Source: a bacterium
Lineage (GTDB): Bacteria; Bacteroidota; Bacteroidia; CAILMK01; JACPUW01
Reading direction: 5' to 3'
NCBI GenBank assembly: GCA_016124515.1
Contig: WGNN01000010.1
Location: forward strand, 1 to 51,137
Length of the DNA stretch: 51,137 nucleotides
The notes beneath the pieces were generated by a model. It ran no database searches. It was not told where the DNA came from and saw only the letters and a list, made by a program, of their open reading frames with translations. Positions 27,113 to 36,192 of this stretch are shown piece after piece. Position numbers and translations under genes: made by a program. Numbering within the stretch: the stretch's first letter is position 1; each line of letters opens with the position of its first letter.

Positions 27113-27556
27113 TCAGTATTGCTCCAGCAGAAATTTTATCATGTCGGTGGTGGTTATTATGCCTGCCAACTCATTGGCTTCTGACACGACCGGCAGGGCA
27201 TGAAACTCTATTTGCGCCAGTATTTCGGCAACTTCTTTAATTGTGCTGTTCACCGAAACCGTTACCGGATTGGAAACCATTACCTGCTCAATGGTAAACA
27301 TACGATACACCGTGGTGGCAGTTTCGTCATCGTCGTCCATGTCGTTTTCCGGACTAAGTTCATAAAAACTCAAGCGCTTCAAATCGGTAAGGCTTAGCAT
27401 ACCAACCAATTTGTGACCCGAAACTACAGGCAGGTGGCGTATGTGGTGTTTCTTGAATAAATCGGAGGCTTCTTCAAGGCTGTTGTGCAGATTCACGGTT
27501 ATTACGTGGTCTGTCATTATTTTGGATATAGGCTCTCTTTGCTTCATTTCATACAT
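27113..27556 (-). CDS. Tandem CBS-domain protein
   Basis: A 147-residue soluble protein made of two CBS domains: PISKIMTDHVITVNLHNSL through VGMLSLTDLKRL, and FTIEQVMVSNPVTVSVNSTI through AGIITTTDMIKFL. CBS pairs (Bateman modules) bind adenine nucleotides such as AMP, ATP or c-di-AMP and regulate partners. An acidic linker (ENDMDDDDETATTV) joins the two halves. No other domain is present, so it must act by contacting another protein or as a nucleotide sensor. An ATG at 27547 is an alternative start. It lies downstream of the large OmpA gene on the same strand, separated by a probable terminator. Confidence 0.88.
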   Translation of the reverse strand: MYEMKQREPISKIMTDHVITVNLHNSLEEASDLFKKHHIRHLPVVSGHKLVGMLSLTDLKRLSFYELSPENDMDDDDETATTVYRMFTIEQVMVSNPVTVSVNSTIKEVAEILAQIEFHALPVVSEANELAGIITTTDMIKFLLEQY

Positions 27557-27578
27557 TTTTATGCTAACAAATCTTGTT

Positions 27579-27609
27579 AAAAACCAGAGCCTAAAAGATG
27601 ACGAGGCTC
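27579..27609 (-). terminator. Possible intrinsic terminator between the OmpA and CBS genes
   Basis: On the minus strand GAGCCT (27609-27604) and AGGCTC (27592-27587) form a six-pair stem with an 11-base loop, followed after three bases by a run of five T (27583-27579). It lies about 50 bases beyond the stop of the OmpA-family gene and 23 bases before the CBS start. The stem is short, so this is a moderate prediction. Confidence 0.45.
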
Positions 27610-27660
27610 ATTGTTTAAGATGTATGAAAATGTAGTTTGTGAAAGCTGGGTTTAATGCAG

Positions 27661-29559
27661 CTAGCGTTTCAAAATGAATTCGCAACGGCGGTTGAGTTGC
27701 CGGCCTTCGGGGGTGCTGTTGGTAGCCACCGGACGTGTGGCGCCGTAGTAGCTGTATTTGATGCGTTTTTTGTCAATTCCTTCGGAAATCAGGTAGTTTA
27801 CTACTGCCACCGCCCTGTTTTTTGAAAGTTTTTCGTTGTACGAGTTACTTCCTACGTCGTCGGTGTGGCCTTGTACTTCAAGGCTCAGGTCTTCATTTTC
27901 CAACAGCAAATCAACTAAGCTGTCAAGAAAATAGTAGTTGGTATCAAGTATTTCGTATTTGTCAAACTCAAAGTAAAAGCCCTGGAAAGTAAATGGCTCG
28001 TCATTGAGCAACTCAGCCAAGTCAAGGTCTTGAAAATAGCGCGGTGTTTCAAAATCTGTTTCGTCTTCGGCAATAATGGGGATGCCGGCACCGCAATCCG
28101 ACATATTGGAGTCGTTGAGTGGTTCTACCGTAAAATCATCAATAAAATAGTAAGCAAAACCGCCAGCCTTGGGGTTCATTATCTTTTTATTGGTGTTTTT
28201 GTCGTCGTTAAAATTTCCCATGGTTATGTACATTTCACCGCCTTCGGCAAGGTACATACCACATATTTTTTTCCAAGTGTATTGGTCGCCAAAATTGCCG
28301 GGCTCATTTATTACCTGTGGTCGCAGGTCTTCAAGCATTTTGCCTTCTTTTTCTTCTACATCTTTTATCTTGGCTTTTACGGCGTGCAGGTAGTTGGTAT
28401 CTACTTCGTTGGTTATGTGGCTGTTGTAAATTTCGGTTGAGTCACTGGCCGGTATTACCATAGCCGAGTCGTAGTCCTTTACCATGGGGTATTTCTCTGT
28501 GATGAGAAATTCAAAATTATCAGTTGCCAGCCCGCTGTTTTCCGAAAGGGCAGCATAGAGTTTTATTACATACCAGCGCTCTTTAACCATTGGTTTGGTA
28601 AGTTTGGCAGACAGAAATTCGCGGTAGTTTCCTTGGTCAAAAAGGTACATGCCTACGTAGCCGTGGCCGTTTCGCGCTTCTTCTTGCCCCATAATATTTT
28701 CAGGAACACTCATTATAATGCTACACGCATTGTAGTAGTCGGGAGTGCCCGAGGTTTGGTCCCAATACTTGAGTTGGTACAATTTTGATGTATTCACATT
28801 AGAAGGGCACTCGGTATAGCACTCAAAGCTTGGGTCGGGCAGTATGTTGGTGCTCGAAAGCTTCACATTTTCGCAATTGAACGAATCGATAATAGCCTTG
28901 CAAGGATCATGACCATTTTTAGAAAACAGTCTTACATCATCAATATAATAGTATGCGCGGCCTTCGCGGGCCATGCGCACCACTTTTTTCGATACTGATT
29001 CTTCGTCGGTTAAAAAATTGCCGATGGTCAAAAAAGCTTCATCGCCTTCTGCAACAAATGAGTCTTCTACCACCACCCAGGCCCTTGTGTCGAAGAAGAA
29101 GTTCTTATTGTCAACAAATACCTGTGTGCTATCGGTAAGCGGACCGCTCGTTTTCATATCGGGGCGGGTTTTGGTAAGTGCCGCTCCAAAAGAGCTCATG
29201 GCAAACTCGCTGTTGTCAGACAGTTTTACGTACATACGCAAAATGTATGTTTCGCCTTTTATCAATCTGCAATTGAGCGGGGTAGAGATATACTCACGGT
29301 AGTTTTTGATTCCATAGCAATGGATACCGGCAAATGATTTTCCGCTCTTGGCGGTTTTTTCGTCAGAGTATATTTTGGGTTTGGCCAGCGTGGGATTGCG
29401 CCAGGTAGTTACGTTATTTTCAAGGTATTTGTAGCCGAAGTCAAAGTTTTCAAACTCATCAAATTCTTCAAAATTGCCATTTCTTATGAGGTTTTGCCCT
29501 TTGATAAAACCAACGCTAAAGGCTGTAAAAATCACAAGTAAATAATATGCTTTTACCAC
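27661..29559 (-). CDS. Large OmpA-family protein with duplicated N-terminal module
   Basis: A 632-residue envelope protein with signal peptide ending near IKGQ (residue 22). Two related galactose-binding-like modules follow: one opens LIRNGNFEEF and contains SFAGIHCYGIKNYREYIS (about 22-215), the other opens NILPDPSFE and contains GYVGMYLFDQGNYREFLS (about 235-480). Each ends with a YYIDDV or YYFIDDFTV strand. The C-terminal OmpA domain (about 530-632) has FEFDKYEIL, EVQGHTDDVGS, LSKNRAVAVVNYL and LNRRCEFILKR, the peptidoglycan-binding set. The architecture suggests a surface-linked or periplasmic protein that binds a glycan or protein with its N-terminus while anchored to the wall. The partner is unknown. 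Confidence 0.82.
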   Translation of the reverse strand: MVKAYYLLVIFTAFSVGFIKGQNLIRNGNFEEFDEFENFDFGYKYLENNVTTWRNPTLAKPKIYSDEKTAKSGKSFAGIHCYGIKNYREYISTPLNCRLIKGETYILRMYVKLSDNSEFAMSSFGAALTKTRPDMKTSGPLTDSTQVFVDNKNFFFDTRAWVVVEDSFVAEGDEAFLTIGNFLTDEESVSKKVVRMAREGRAYYYIDDVRLFSKNGHDPCKAIIDSFNCENVKLSSTNILPDPSFECYTECPSNVNTSKLYQLKYWDQTSGTPDYYNACSIIMSVPENIMGQEEARNGHGYVGMYLFDQGNYREFLSAKLTKPMVKERWYVIKLYAALSENSGLATDNFEFLITEKYPMVKDYDSAMVIPASDSTEIYNSHITNEVDTNYLHAVKAKIKDVEEKEGKMLEDLRPQVINEPGNFGDQYTWKKICGMYLAEGGEMYITMGNFNDDKNTNKKIMNPKAGGFAYYFIDDFTVEPLNDSNMSDCGAGIPIIAEDETDFETPRYFQDLDLAELLNDEPFTFQGFYFEFDKYEILDTNYYFLDSLVDLLLENEDLSLEVQGHTDDVGSNSYNEKLSKNRAVAVVNYLISEGIDKKRIKYSYYGATRPVATNSTPEGRQLNRRCEFILKR

Positions 29560-29591
29560 TCTTCTTCTGTTGTTTCCGTTTTCTTATAAAT

Positions 29592-29599
29592 CAAATGTA
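29592..29599 (-). promoter_or_regulatory. Candidate -7 promoter element for the large OmpA gene
   Basis: CAAATGTA in plus coordinates reads TACATTTG on the minus strand, an exact TAnnTTTG match, about 33 bases ahead of the start codon at 29559. I see no TTG at the expected -33 distance, so the call rests on the -7 element alone. Confidence 0.35.
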
Positions 29600-29825
29600 C
29601 AATGTAAGTGCACATAAGTGGCGCATTGGTGGCATACTGCTGTTGATAAGGTGGCAATAAACGCTGCTTGTATAAAAGGGCTTATATTTTCTTTTTTATG
29701 GTTTTAGAAATGGGACGTATTGCCAGTAAACTCCCCACTTTCAAAACTTCTCAGTTGTTTCAATCTGTTATTTCTTATTAGGCACGGGTTTTTCTTGCTG
29801 GCGCTAAATACTATTTTTGAAGGGT

Positions 29826-30344
29826 ATGGATATAGTACTCTTGATTCTTGCTGCCGCCTTTATAGTTATTGGCATCGGTGGCTGTGTGTTGCCTGTGTTG
29901 CCGGGGCCGCCTGTGGCTTACATTGGTTTGCTGTTCATGCATTTTTCATCGCCCGAGCGTCATTTATCCATTGGTTCTTTGCTCACCTATGCCTTTTTCG
30001 CCATTCTCATTACCGTGCTCGACTACCTTGTGCCTGCCTGGGGCACCAAAAAATTTGGCGGCACTAAATGGGGCACACGCGGTAGCACAATTGGTTTGTT
30101 GGTGGCCGTTTTTCTATTGCCTGTAATGGGGATAACCCTTCCCGTATTTGGCTTGACAGGTATCATATTCGGCCCGTTTATTGGCGCCTTTATTGGTGAA
30201 AAAATGGGAGGTATGCACACCCAAAATGCCTTGAGAGCCGGAGTAGGCTCATTTATTGGTTTCTTGGCCGGAACCTTTATGAAACTCGTTTATTGCTTTT
30301 GGATTCTGTACGTATATATAGGAAAACTGGGCTGGTTTTCTTAA
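29826..30344 (+). CDS. DUF456 membrane protein
   Basis: A 172-residue protein from the ATG at 29826; a TTG three codons upstream is the alternative. It is strongly hydrophobic with about five membrane segments and glycine-rich helix-packing stretches: IGIGGCVLPVLPGPPVAYIGLL, LVPAWGTKKFGGTKWGTRGSTIG and GPFIGAFIGEKM. These are the conserved blocks of the DUF456 family, an inner-membrane family of unknown function. It is flanked by a 266-base gap upstream in which I see no gene. Its last four bases overlap the convergent gene that follows. Confidence 0.85.
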   Translation: MDIVLLILAAAFIVIGIGGCVLPVLPGPPVAYIGLLFMHFSSPERHLSIGSLLTYAFFAILITVLDYLVPAWGTKKFGGTKWGTRGSTIGLLVAVFLLPVMGITLPVFGLTGIIFGPFIGAFIGEKMGGMHTQNALRAGVGSFIGFLAGTFMKLVYCFWILYVYIGKLGWFS

Positions 30345-30838
30345 TCCGCCTTTTCCATATTAGGTGGTATCAAGCCAATTTTCATGTATTGCATCACATC
30401 GGCTTTAAAAACAAACTCGTAGGTGTAATTGGTTACGTACAGCACGCGTTTTACCACAGAACCTTCTTGCACAGTGGGTTCGCCCAGTTTGCTTATCACT
30501 TTTTTAGGACTCATATCAAGACCTACACCCAGCGGCAATTGTCCGTTGTAGCGCTTAAACACCTTGTCTTCAATGGTGTATTGTTCGTTGTAAAACATAA
30601 GGTAAACAATCTTGCCTTGGTCGGTTAGTACTGCCGAAATACCATCATCTTCCCAGTTTATTTGCGTAAGGTAGTCCAACCGATAATCGCTGTCTTCAGA
30701 ATCGCCAAACGGAGCAAATGCGTTTTGCACATCGCGGTCTTCAAACGTTTTTCCAAGAATCTGAAACCAATCAACGGTTTTTACCTGAAATGAGAAAAAC
30801 AACAAAACGGGTAGTAAAAGTAGTCCTTGGTATCGCAT
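30341..30838 (-). CDS. Exported protein of unknown function
   Basis: I do not recognise this 165-residue protein. It starts with a signal peptide (MRYQGLLLLPVLLFFSFQVK). The body has WFQILGKTFEDRDVQNAF early and GLDMSPKKVISKLGEPTVQEGS later. The phrase 'GxxxxxVxxxLGEPT' recalls the SmpA/OmlA or BLIP-like fold, in which such a turn is common; this is resemblance only. It converges with the DUF456 gene, sharing four bases at the 3' ends, and lies divergently upstream of the AsmA-like gene. Confidence 0.6.
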   Translation of the reverse strand: MRYQGLLLLPVLLFFSFQVKTVDWFQILGKTFEDRDVQNAFAPFGDSEDSDYRLDYLTQINWEDDGISAVLTDQGKIVYLMFYNEQYTIEDKVFKRYNGQLPLGVGLDMSPKKVISKLGEPTVQEGSVVKRVLYVTNYTYEFVFKADVMQYMKIGLIPPNMEKAD

Positions 30839-30975
30839 GTGATTTTGTTTAAGGCTTTGATACGCAAAAATGACGATAACAGTTGTTTTACCGAAATACT
30901 TTGAATGATGTGGTGGGTTAATGAAATTTAAATTTCATTTAAGCCATCAAGTTTACATAGGCTATGCTAATACCC

Positions 30976-30983
30976 TATTTTTG
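30976..30983 (+). promoter_or_regulatory. Candidate -7 promoter element for the AsmA-TonB-YjbR unit
   Basis: TATTTTTG matches TAnnTTTG exactly and lies 34 bases before the ATG at 31018, in the divergent region between two gene units. No TTG lies at the expected distance upstream; TTTACA at 30952-30957 is the nearest -33-like sequence. Moderate to weak prediction. Confidence 0.35.
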
Positions 30984-31017
30984 CCAACTTTCGTTTTGAG
31001 CGACCAAATCCTGTGTA

Positions 31018-33876
31018 ATGAAAAGAGTTTTACTGATTTTAATAGCCATAGTGCTCCTGTTGGTGGCAGCAGTGGTGGCTTTGCCGTTTTTGTTTAAAGA
31101 CGATATTGTCAACTACATTAAGAATGAAACCATCAACGGGCAGATTGAATTTAATGAAGACATAAGCATTGGCCTCATCAGCTCATTTCCCGACCTTAAT
31201 ATTGGCATCAAGGATATTGTTATAAAAAACAATGCTCCTTTTGAAGGCGATACGCTCATGAGCCTCAAAGAATTGAAAGCCACTATTGACCTCATGCAAA
31301 TCATTTCGGGCAATATTGAAGTGAAATCGATAGACCTGAACACACCTTATATAAATGTATTGGTAAAAAAGGATGGCACGGCAAACTACGATATTGCGCT
31401 TCCTTCTGAAGAAGAAGCCCCGGTTGACGAAAGCTCGTCGGACTCGGAATTTTCATTCAAGCTTTCTTCCTTTACCATCAGCAATGGCAAAATAGGTTAT
31501 TACGATACATCGCTTGTAACCTATACCACCATAAAAGGGCTCAATTTTAAAATGTCGGGCAATTTCAACCAAGATGCCATGGACATTCAAACCACCACTT
31601 CGGCAGAGGCTTTCACCGTAGATTTTGACGGAATAAAATATATAAACCGGGCAAAAATGAGCTACATAGCCGGTTTGGTATTGTATCTGAACGAGGAGAA
31701 ATATGAGTTTAAAGAAAACGAACTAATGCTCAACGATTTGGCACTGAGCTTTGCCGGTACCTTTCAATTTGTTGAAGAAAACATGCTTTTTGATCTCACC
31801 TACGGCCTTACCAAATCTGATTTCAAAAGTTTGTTGTCAATGGTTCCTGCGGTGTTTACAGCCGATTTTGCCGGGCTGCAGGCCAATGGAAGTTTGGAGT
31901 TTAACGGTTTTATGAAAGGCCTTATGACCGAAACTGAGTATCCTGAATTTGCCCTGAACCTTGCTGTAGAAAACGGCGCGTTTCAGTACCCTGATTTGCC
32001 AAGTAGCTTAAACAATACGCAGGTAAAAATGTCGGTTACCAATCCGGGCGGCGTGTTTGACAAAACGGTTATTGAAATTCCAAAATGCCACTTTGAGCTT
32101 GATAAAGAACCTTTTGATTTGACCTTGCTGCTCAAAAATCCCGATTCAGACCCTTATGTGGCCAGCACCATGATGGGCAAAATTGACCTTGAACACGTGG
32201 CCAACCTTATTCCATTGGAAGGTGTAAGTACACTAAAAGGAATAATAAATGCCAACCTTGAGGCGCGCGGCAACATGAGCGCCATAGAAAATGAAAACTA
32301 CGAAGCCTTTTATGCCGCCGGCAATTTGGGACTCAACAACTTTGCTTACCAAGATGCCGATTTGCCTGAGCTGGTACAAATTACCACCGCCTCATTCGCC
32401 TTTACGCCGCAGTATGCCGATTTGTCGGAAATGCAAATGATGCTGGGCAAAAGCGACTTGAAGTTTTCGGGAAAAATAGAGAACTACATGCCATACCTGT
32501 TTCACAACCAAGAGCTGAAGGGAAGTATGGCTCTGACAGGAAACTACCTGAATGTAGATCCGTGGATGATGGACGACAGCGCAGAAAGCACCGATAGCGA
32601 AACGAGTAGCGACGATTATGAAATGGAGGTGGTAGCCATTCCTGAAAATATCAACTTCGTGTTTACCACACTTATAGACAAAGTGAAGTACGACAGCTAC
32701 GACATAGAAAAGCTCAGAGGAGAAATTACCGTGAAAGATCAGATATTGAGCTTTAAGGAGTTGGGAATAAATATGCTGGGCGGCAGCATGTTGGTTGACG
32801 GCTCGTACAACACCCAAAACATAGCAAAACCCACCACCAATTTTTCTTTCGATATGAAAAACGTATCCATTCCCGGATTGTACGAAACATTTGTAGTGGT
32901 GCAGGAACTGCTACCGCTGGCACAGCAAATGACCGGCAACCTGAGCGGACGTTTTTCTATGAGCAGCACCTTGGGCAGCGACATGATGCCAGTACTGGAA
33001 TCGGTGAATGGCGGCGCCAAACTTGATGTGGACCGCGTGGAGCTTGAAGGAAACGACATTTGGAACAAAGCGGTGAAATACCTGGGCTGGGAAGAAGGCG
33101 CACAAAAGCTGGTACTCACCAAAATAAAGCCCAATTTCAAGATTGTAAACGGCGATATTTTTCTGGATACCTTCCATTTCAATCTCAAAAACCAAGACTT
33201 TGCCTTTGGTGGCAAAAGCAGCCTGAACCAAACCATTGATTATGGTCTCGATACCAAAGTACCCACTAAAGCAGTGACCGATAAAGCCGAAAACCTCTTG
33301 AAGGATTTGACCAAAAACAAAGTAAATGTTGACTTGGCCGACGAAGTGAAAGTGCGCTTTATGATAACCGGTCCTATGGAAAAACCGGAGTTTAAACCCG
33401 TGATACTTGGTACCGACGGCAACGCCATGAATGTGAAGGATGCCGCTAAGGAAGCTGCCAAACAATTGATAGATGAAGGGAAAGATAAAGCCATAGAAAA
33501 AACCAAAGAAGAACTGCGCAAAGAGGCGGAAGCTTTGAAGGCGCAAGCAGCCGAACTACGCAAAAAAGCCGAAGCATTGAAAGCCGAAGCTGCCAAACTG
33601 AGCAAACAAGGCGAAGCACTGAAAGCCGAAAGCGAGACCCTGCGCAAAGATGCCGATGCCCAAAAAGCCAAAATTGAAAAGGAAATGAGCGGACTGCCCA
33701 AGTTGGCGCGCGACAAAGCCATGATACCCGTGAATAAAATATTTGACAATGCCAACAGCAAACTCAACGAGGCAAATAAGTATTTTGACTTAGCCAAAAA
33801 ACCCGAACAAGAAGCACAAAAACTACTGGATAAAGCCGACGAATTGGAAAAACAGGCTGACGAGAAATTGAAATAG
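31018..33876 (+). CDS. AsmA-family envelope protein with coiled-coil tail
   Basis: A 952-residue protein with one N-terminal membrane anchor (MKRVLLILIAIVLLLVAAVVALPFLF), then an AsmA-like body. Typical blocks are ISIGLISSFPDLNIGIKDI, KELKATIDLMQIISGNIEV and the late GGAKLDVDRVELEGNDIWNKAV with a beta-repeat VRFMITGPMEKPEFKPVILG. AsmA and relatives (TamB, YhdP) are bridge-like periplasmic proteins implicated in moving lipids to the outer membrane. Here the last 150 residues are strongly helical and charged, with four 14-residue repeats (residues 833-888) and a further helix to the end. That tail is not standard for AsmA. It is followed eight bases later by the TonB-dependent receptor gene, so it is probably first in an operon. 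Confidence 0.85.
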   Translation: MKRVLLILIAIVLLLVAAVVALPFLFKDDIVNYIKNETINGQIEFNEDISIGLISSFPDLNIGIKDIVIKNNAPFEGDTLMSLKELKATIDLMQIISGNIEVKSIDLNTPYINVLVKKDGTANYDIALPSEEEAPVDESSSDSEFSFKLSSFTISNGKIGYYDTSLVTYTTIKGLNFKMSGNFNQDAMDIQTTTSAEAFTVDFDGIKYINRAKMSYIAGLVLYLNEEKYEFKENELMLNDLALSFAGTFQFVEENMLFDLTYGLTKSDFKSLLSMVPAVFTADFAGLQANGSLEFNGFMKGLMTETEYPEFALNLAVENGAFQYPDLPSSLNNTQVKMSVTNPGGVFDKTVIEIPKCHFELDKEPFDLTLLLKNPDSDPYVASTMMGKIDLEHVANLIPLEGVSTLKGIINANLEARGNMSAIENENYEAFYAAGNLGLNNFAYQDADLPELVQITTASFAFTPQYADLSEMQMMLGKSDLKFSGKIENYMPYLFHNQELKGSMALTGNYLNVDPWMMDDSAESTDSETSSDDYEMEVVAIPENINFVFTTLIDKVKYDSYDIEKLRGEITVKDQILSFKELGINMLGGSMLVDGSYNTQNIAKPTTNFSFDMKNVSIPGLYETFVVVQELLPLAQQMTGNLSGRFSMSSTLGSDMMPVLESVNGGAKLDVDRVELEGNDIWNKAVKYLGWEEGAQKLVLTKIKPNFKIVNGDIFLDTFHFNLKNQDFAFGGKSSLNQTIDYGLDTKVPTKAVTDKAENLLKDLTKNKVNVDLADEVKVRFMITGPMEKPEFKPVILGTDGNAMNVKDAAKEAAKQLIDEGKDKAIEKTKEELRKEAEALKAQAAELRKKAEALKAEAAKLSKQGEALKAESETLRKDADAQKAKIEKEMSGLPKLARDKAMIPVNKIFDNANSKLNEANKYFDLAKKPEQEAQKLLDKADELEKQADEKLK
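33514..33681 (+). repeat. Four tandem 42-bp repeats encoding 14-residue coiled-coil units
   Basis: Units begin at 33514, 33556, 33598 and 33640, each with a Leu codon. The encoded units are LRKEAEALKAQAAE, LRKKAEALKAEAAK, LSKQGEALKAESET and LRKDADAQKAKIEK. Each is two heptads with Leu and Ala at the core positions, as in a coiled coil. DNA identity is only partial, so this is protein-level repetition that has drifted. Confidence 0.9.
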
Positions 33877-33884
33877 ATTACCGA

Positions 33885-36188
33885 ATGATTTTTTACAAAA
33901 AGTGGGGCATCACTGCCTTATTATGCCTTTTTACTGTGGTAGCCATAGCGCAAACCGCCGAGTTGCGCGGATTTGTATATAATGAAGAAAACGGCGAACC
34001 TATACCGCTGGCCAACGTTTTCTTAAAAGGAACCACCACCGGCGTTACCACCGATTTCAATGGTTTTTATGCCTTGTCAAAAATTAAACCCGGCAGCTAT
34101 GTGCTCATGGCCACTTCTATTGGATTTGATTCTTTTAAAGTAGATATCAAGCTTCAGTCAGGCGATGTGCTTACTCAAAATATTTACCTAAAACCCGCTG
34201 ACTATGAGCTACAGGAAGTGGAAATAAACGAAGAGCGAACCGCCCGACAAACAGAAGCCAAGGTGAGTGTGATAAAGGTAACGCCCGATAAAATTAAGCG
34301 CATTCCTACAGTGGGTGGCACCGCCGATTTGGCGCAGTATTTCCAGATTTTGCCGGGTGTGGTTTTCTCAGGCGACCAAGGTGGGCAAATGTATGTGCGC
34401 GGAGGCAGTCCTATTCAAAACAAGGTAATACTTGATGGAATGACCATTTACAACCCCTTTCACTCCATTGGTCTTTTTTCGGTATTTGACGTGGATATTA
34501 TTAGAAGTGTAGATGTTTATACCGGCGGCTATCCTGCCGAATATGGTGGGCGCATCTCGGCGGTAATGGACATAAAAACACGCGATGGCAATAGAAAAAG
34601 AACTGCGGGCCACGTAGAAGCCGGCCCTTTTGCATCAAAAGTGTTGCTCGAAGGACCATTGGTCAAATCAAACAACAACAACGTTTCCAGCTCTATCATC
34701 TTTTCGGCGCGCTCTTCCTATCTCAAAAAAACAGCTCCTGTATTGTATCCCTACGCCGATTCAAACGGATTGCCTTACCTCTTCAACGACTTCTACTCAA
34801 AGTGGAGCGTGCAAACCCCCAAGGGAAGCAAATTGGATGTTTTCGGATTTTCCTTTAACGACAATGTAAACTTCAAAAACACCACCAACTACAAGTGGAA
34901 CGCCAATGGAGCAGGAACCAAAATGATGTTTCTGCCGCCGCAATCTTCCACCGTGGTTGAAGCGCATTTCGATTGGTCAGACTACCGAATGGTGCAAACC
35001 GAACAAGATGCCGCACCGCGTTCAAGCAGCATTTCGGGTTTTGAAGGCGGACTCGATTTCTCCTATTACAATGGCAACAACCTTTTTAAATATGGCGCAC
35101 AATTCATAGGTTTCAGCACCGATTTTCAATACACCAACTCGGCCAACCGAACCGTTTCGCAAACAGCTTACACCACCGAATTGGCCGGTTATATGCATTT
35201 CAAATACAAGTCAAACCGACTGATACTTGAACCCGGATTGCGACTTCATTATTTTGCATCGCTTTCTGAGCTTTCGCCCGAGCCCAGGCTTATGGGAAAA
35301 GTGTTGGTAACCGATAGGTTCAGGTTCAAATTTGCCTCAGGCTTGTATGCACAAAACCTGCTAAGCGCCCGCAGCGACCGCGATGTGGTAAACCTGTTTT
35401 ACGGATTTCTTTCAGGCCCCGACGACTTGCCAAATACTTTCAGAGGCCAGGACGTGAAAACAAGATTGCAAAAAGCCGGACACTTAATTGGTGGTTTTGA
35501 ACTGGATCTTGGCGACAACAGCTATATAAATGTTGAAGGTTTTTATAAGCGATTCAGACAATTGACCAATATAAACCGCAACAAGCTTTTTGACAATACC
35601 GATGAATATGCAAGTGTAGAAGATTATTACAAAAGCGATTATGTAGTAGAAAAAGGCGATGCCTACGGGGGCGATATTACCTATGAATATGAGAAAAACC
35701 GCTTGTATATATGGCTGGTTTACAACCTTACCTGGGTGGTGCGCCAAGATGAGAAAATAACCTACCACCCCCACTGGGACCGCCGACACAATGCCAACTT
35801 TTTGGTGACCTACACCATGGGCAAAAACAAAAATTCTGAGGCGAGTGCCCGCTGGAATTTTGGTTCGGGTTTCCCTTTTACACAAACTCAGGGTTTCTAC
35901 GAACAACTCGATTTCAGCAACGGCGCAAATACCGATTACATAAACTCAAACGGCAACCTGGGGATTTTGTATGGGAACCTCAATGGAGGGCGCTTGTCGT
36001 CGTACCACCGCTTAGACCTTTCGTACAAATGGTGGAAAGAGTTTGGCAAGTATAAAAAGCTTGAAATAACCACCAGCGTAACCAATGCCTACAACCGCAA
36101 AAACGTGTTTTACTTTGACCGCGTAACCCACGCCCGTGTAAACCAACTGCCGATATTACCAAGTTTGAGCGTAGGCTTTTACTTTTGA
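33885..36188 (+). CDS. TonB-dependent outer-membrane receptor
   Basis: A 767-residue outer-membrane receptor. Signal peptide to about residue 22 (VVAIAQ). A CarboxypepD_reg-like domain follows (about 25-110: GFVYNEENGEPIPLANVFLKGTT and GSYVLMATSIGFDS), then the plug (about 130-235), with DLAQYFQILPGVV, MYVRGGSPIQNKVILDGM and GYPAEYGGRISAVMDI. The 22-strand barrel ends with LPSLSVGFYF, whose final Phe is the BAM recognition residue. The substrate is unknown, and there is no SusD-type lipoprotein partner nearby. It lies between the AsmA-like gene (8-base gap) and the YjbR gene (4-base gap), consistent with an operon. Confidence 0.92.
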   Translation: MIFYKKWGITALLCLFTVVAIAQTAELRGFVYNEENGEPIPLANVFLKGTTTGVTTDFNGFYALSKIKPGSYVLMATSIGFDSFKVDIKLQSGDVLTQNIYLKPADYELQEVEINEERTARQTEAKVSVIKVTPDKIKRIPTVGGTADLAQYFQILPGVVFSGDQGGQMYVRGGSPIQNKVILDGMTIYNPFHSIGLFSVFDVDIIRSVDVYTGGYPAEYGGRISAVMDIKTRDGNRKRTAGHVEAGPFASKVLLEGPLVKSNNNNVSSSIIFSARSSYLKKTAPVLYPYADSNGLPYLFNDFYSKWSVQTPKGSKLDVFGFSFNDNVNFKNTTNYKWNANGAGTKMMFLPPQSSTVVEAHFDWSDYRMVQTEQDAAPRSSSISGFEGGLDFSYYNGNNLFKYGAQFIGFSTDFQYTNSANRTVSQTAYTTELAGYMHFKYKSNRLILEPGLRLHYFASLSELSPEPRLMGKVLVTDRFRFKFASGLYAQNLLSARSDRDVVNLFYGFLSGPDDLPNTFRGQDVKTRLQKAGHLIGGFELDLGDNSYINVEGFYKRFRQLTNINRNKLFDNTDEYASVEDYYKSDYVVEKGDAYGGDITYEYEKNRLYIWLVYNLTWVVRQDEKITYHPHWDRRHNANFLVTYTMGKNKNSEASARWNFGSGFPFTQTQGFYEQLDFSNGANTDYINSNGNLGILYGNLNGGRLSSYHRLDLSYKWWKEFGKYKKLEITTSVTNAYNRKNVFYFDRVTHARVNQLPILPSLSVGFYF

Positions 36189-36192
36189 TAGT

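Noticed and set aside
29560..29825. Small RNA or short gene in the gap before the DUF456 gene
   Set aside because: No good hairpin, open frame or tRNA-like fold is visible in the 266 bases.
33514..33681. CRISPR-like array
   Set aside because: The 42-bp units are contiguous, coding and in frame, with no spacers.
32911..33797. Long antisense open frames opposite the coiled-coil end of the AsmA-like gene
   Set aside because: They mirror the repetitive Lys/Glu/Ala codons of the sense gene and have low-complexity sequences.
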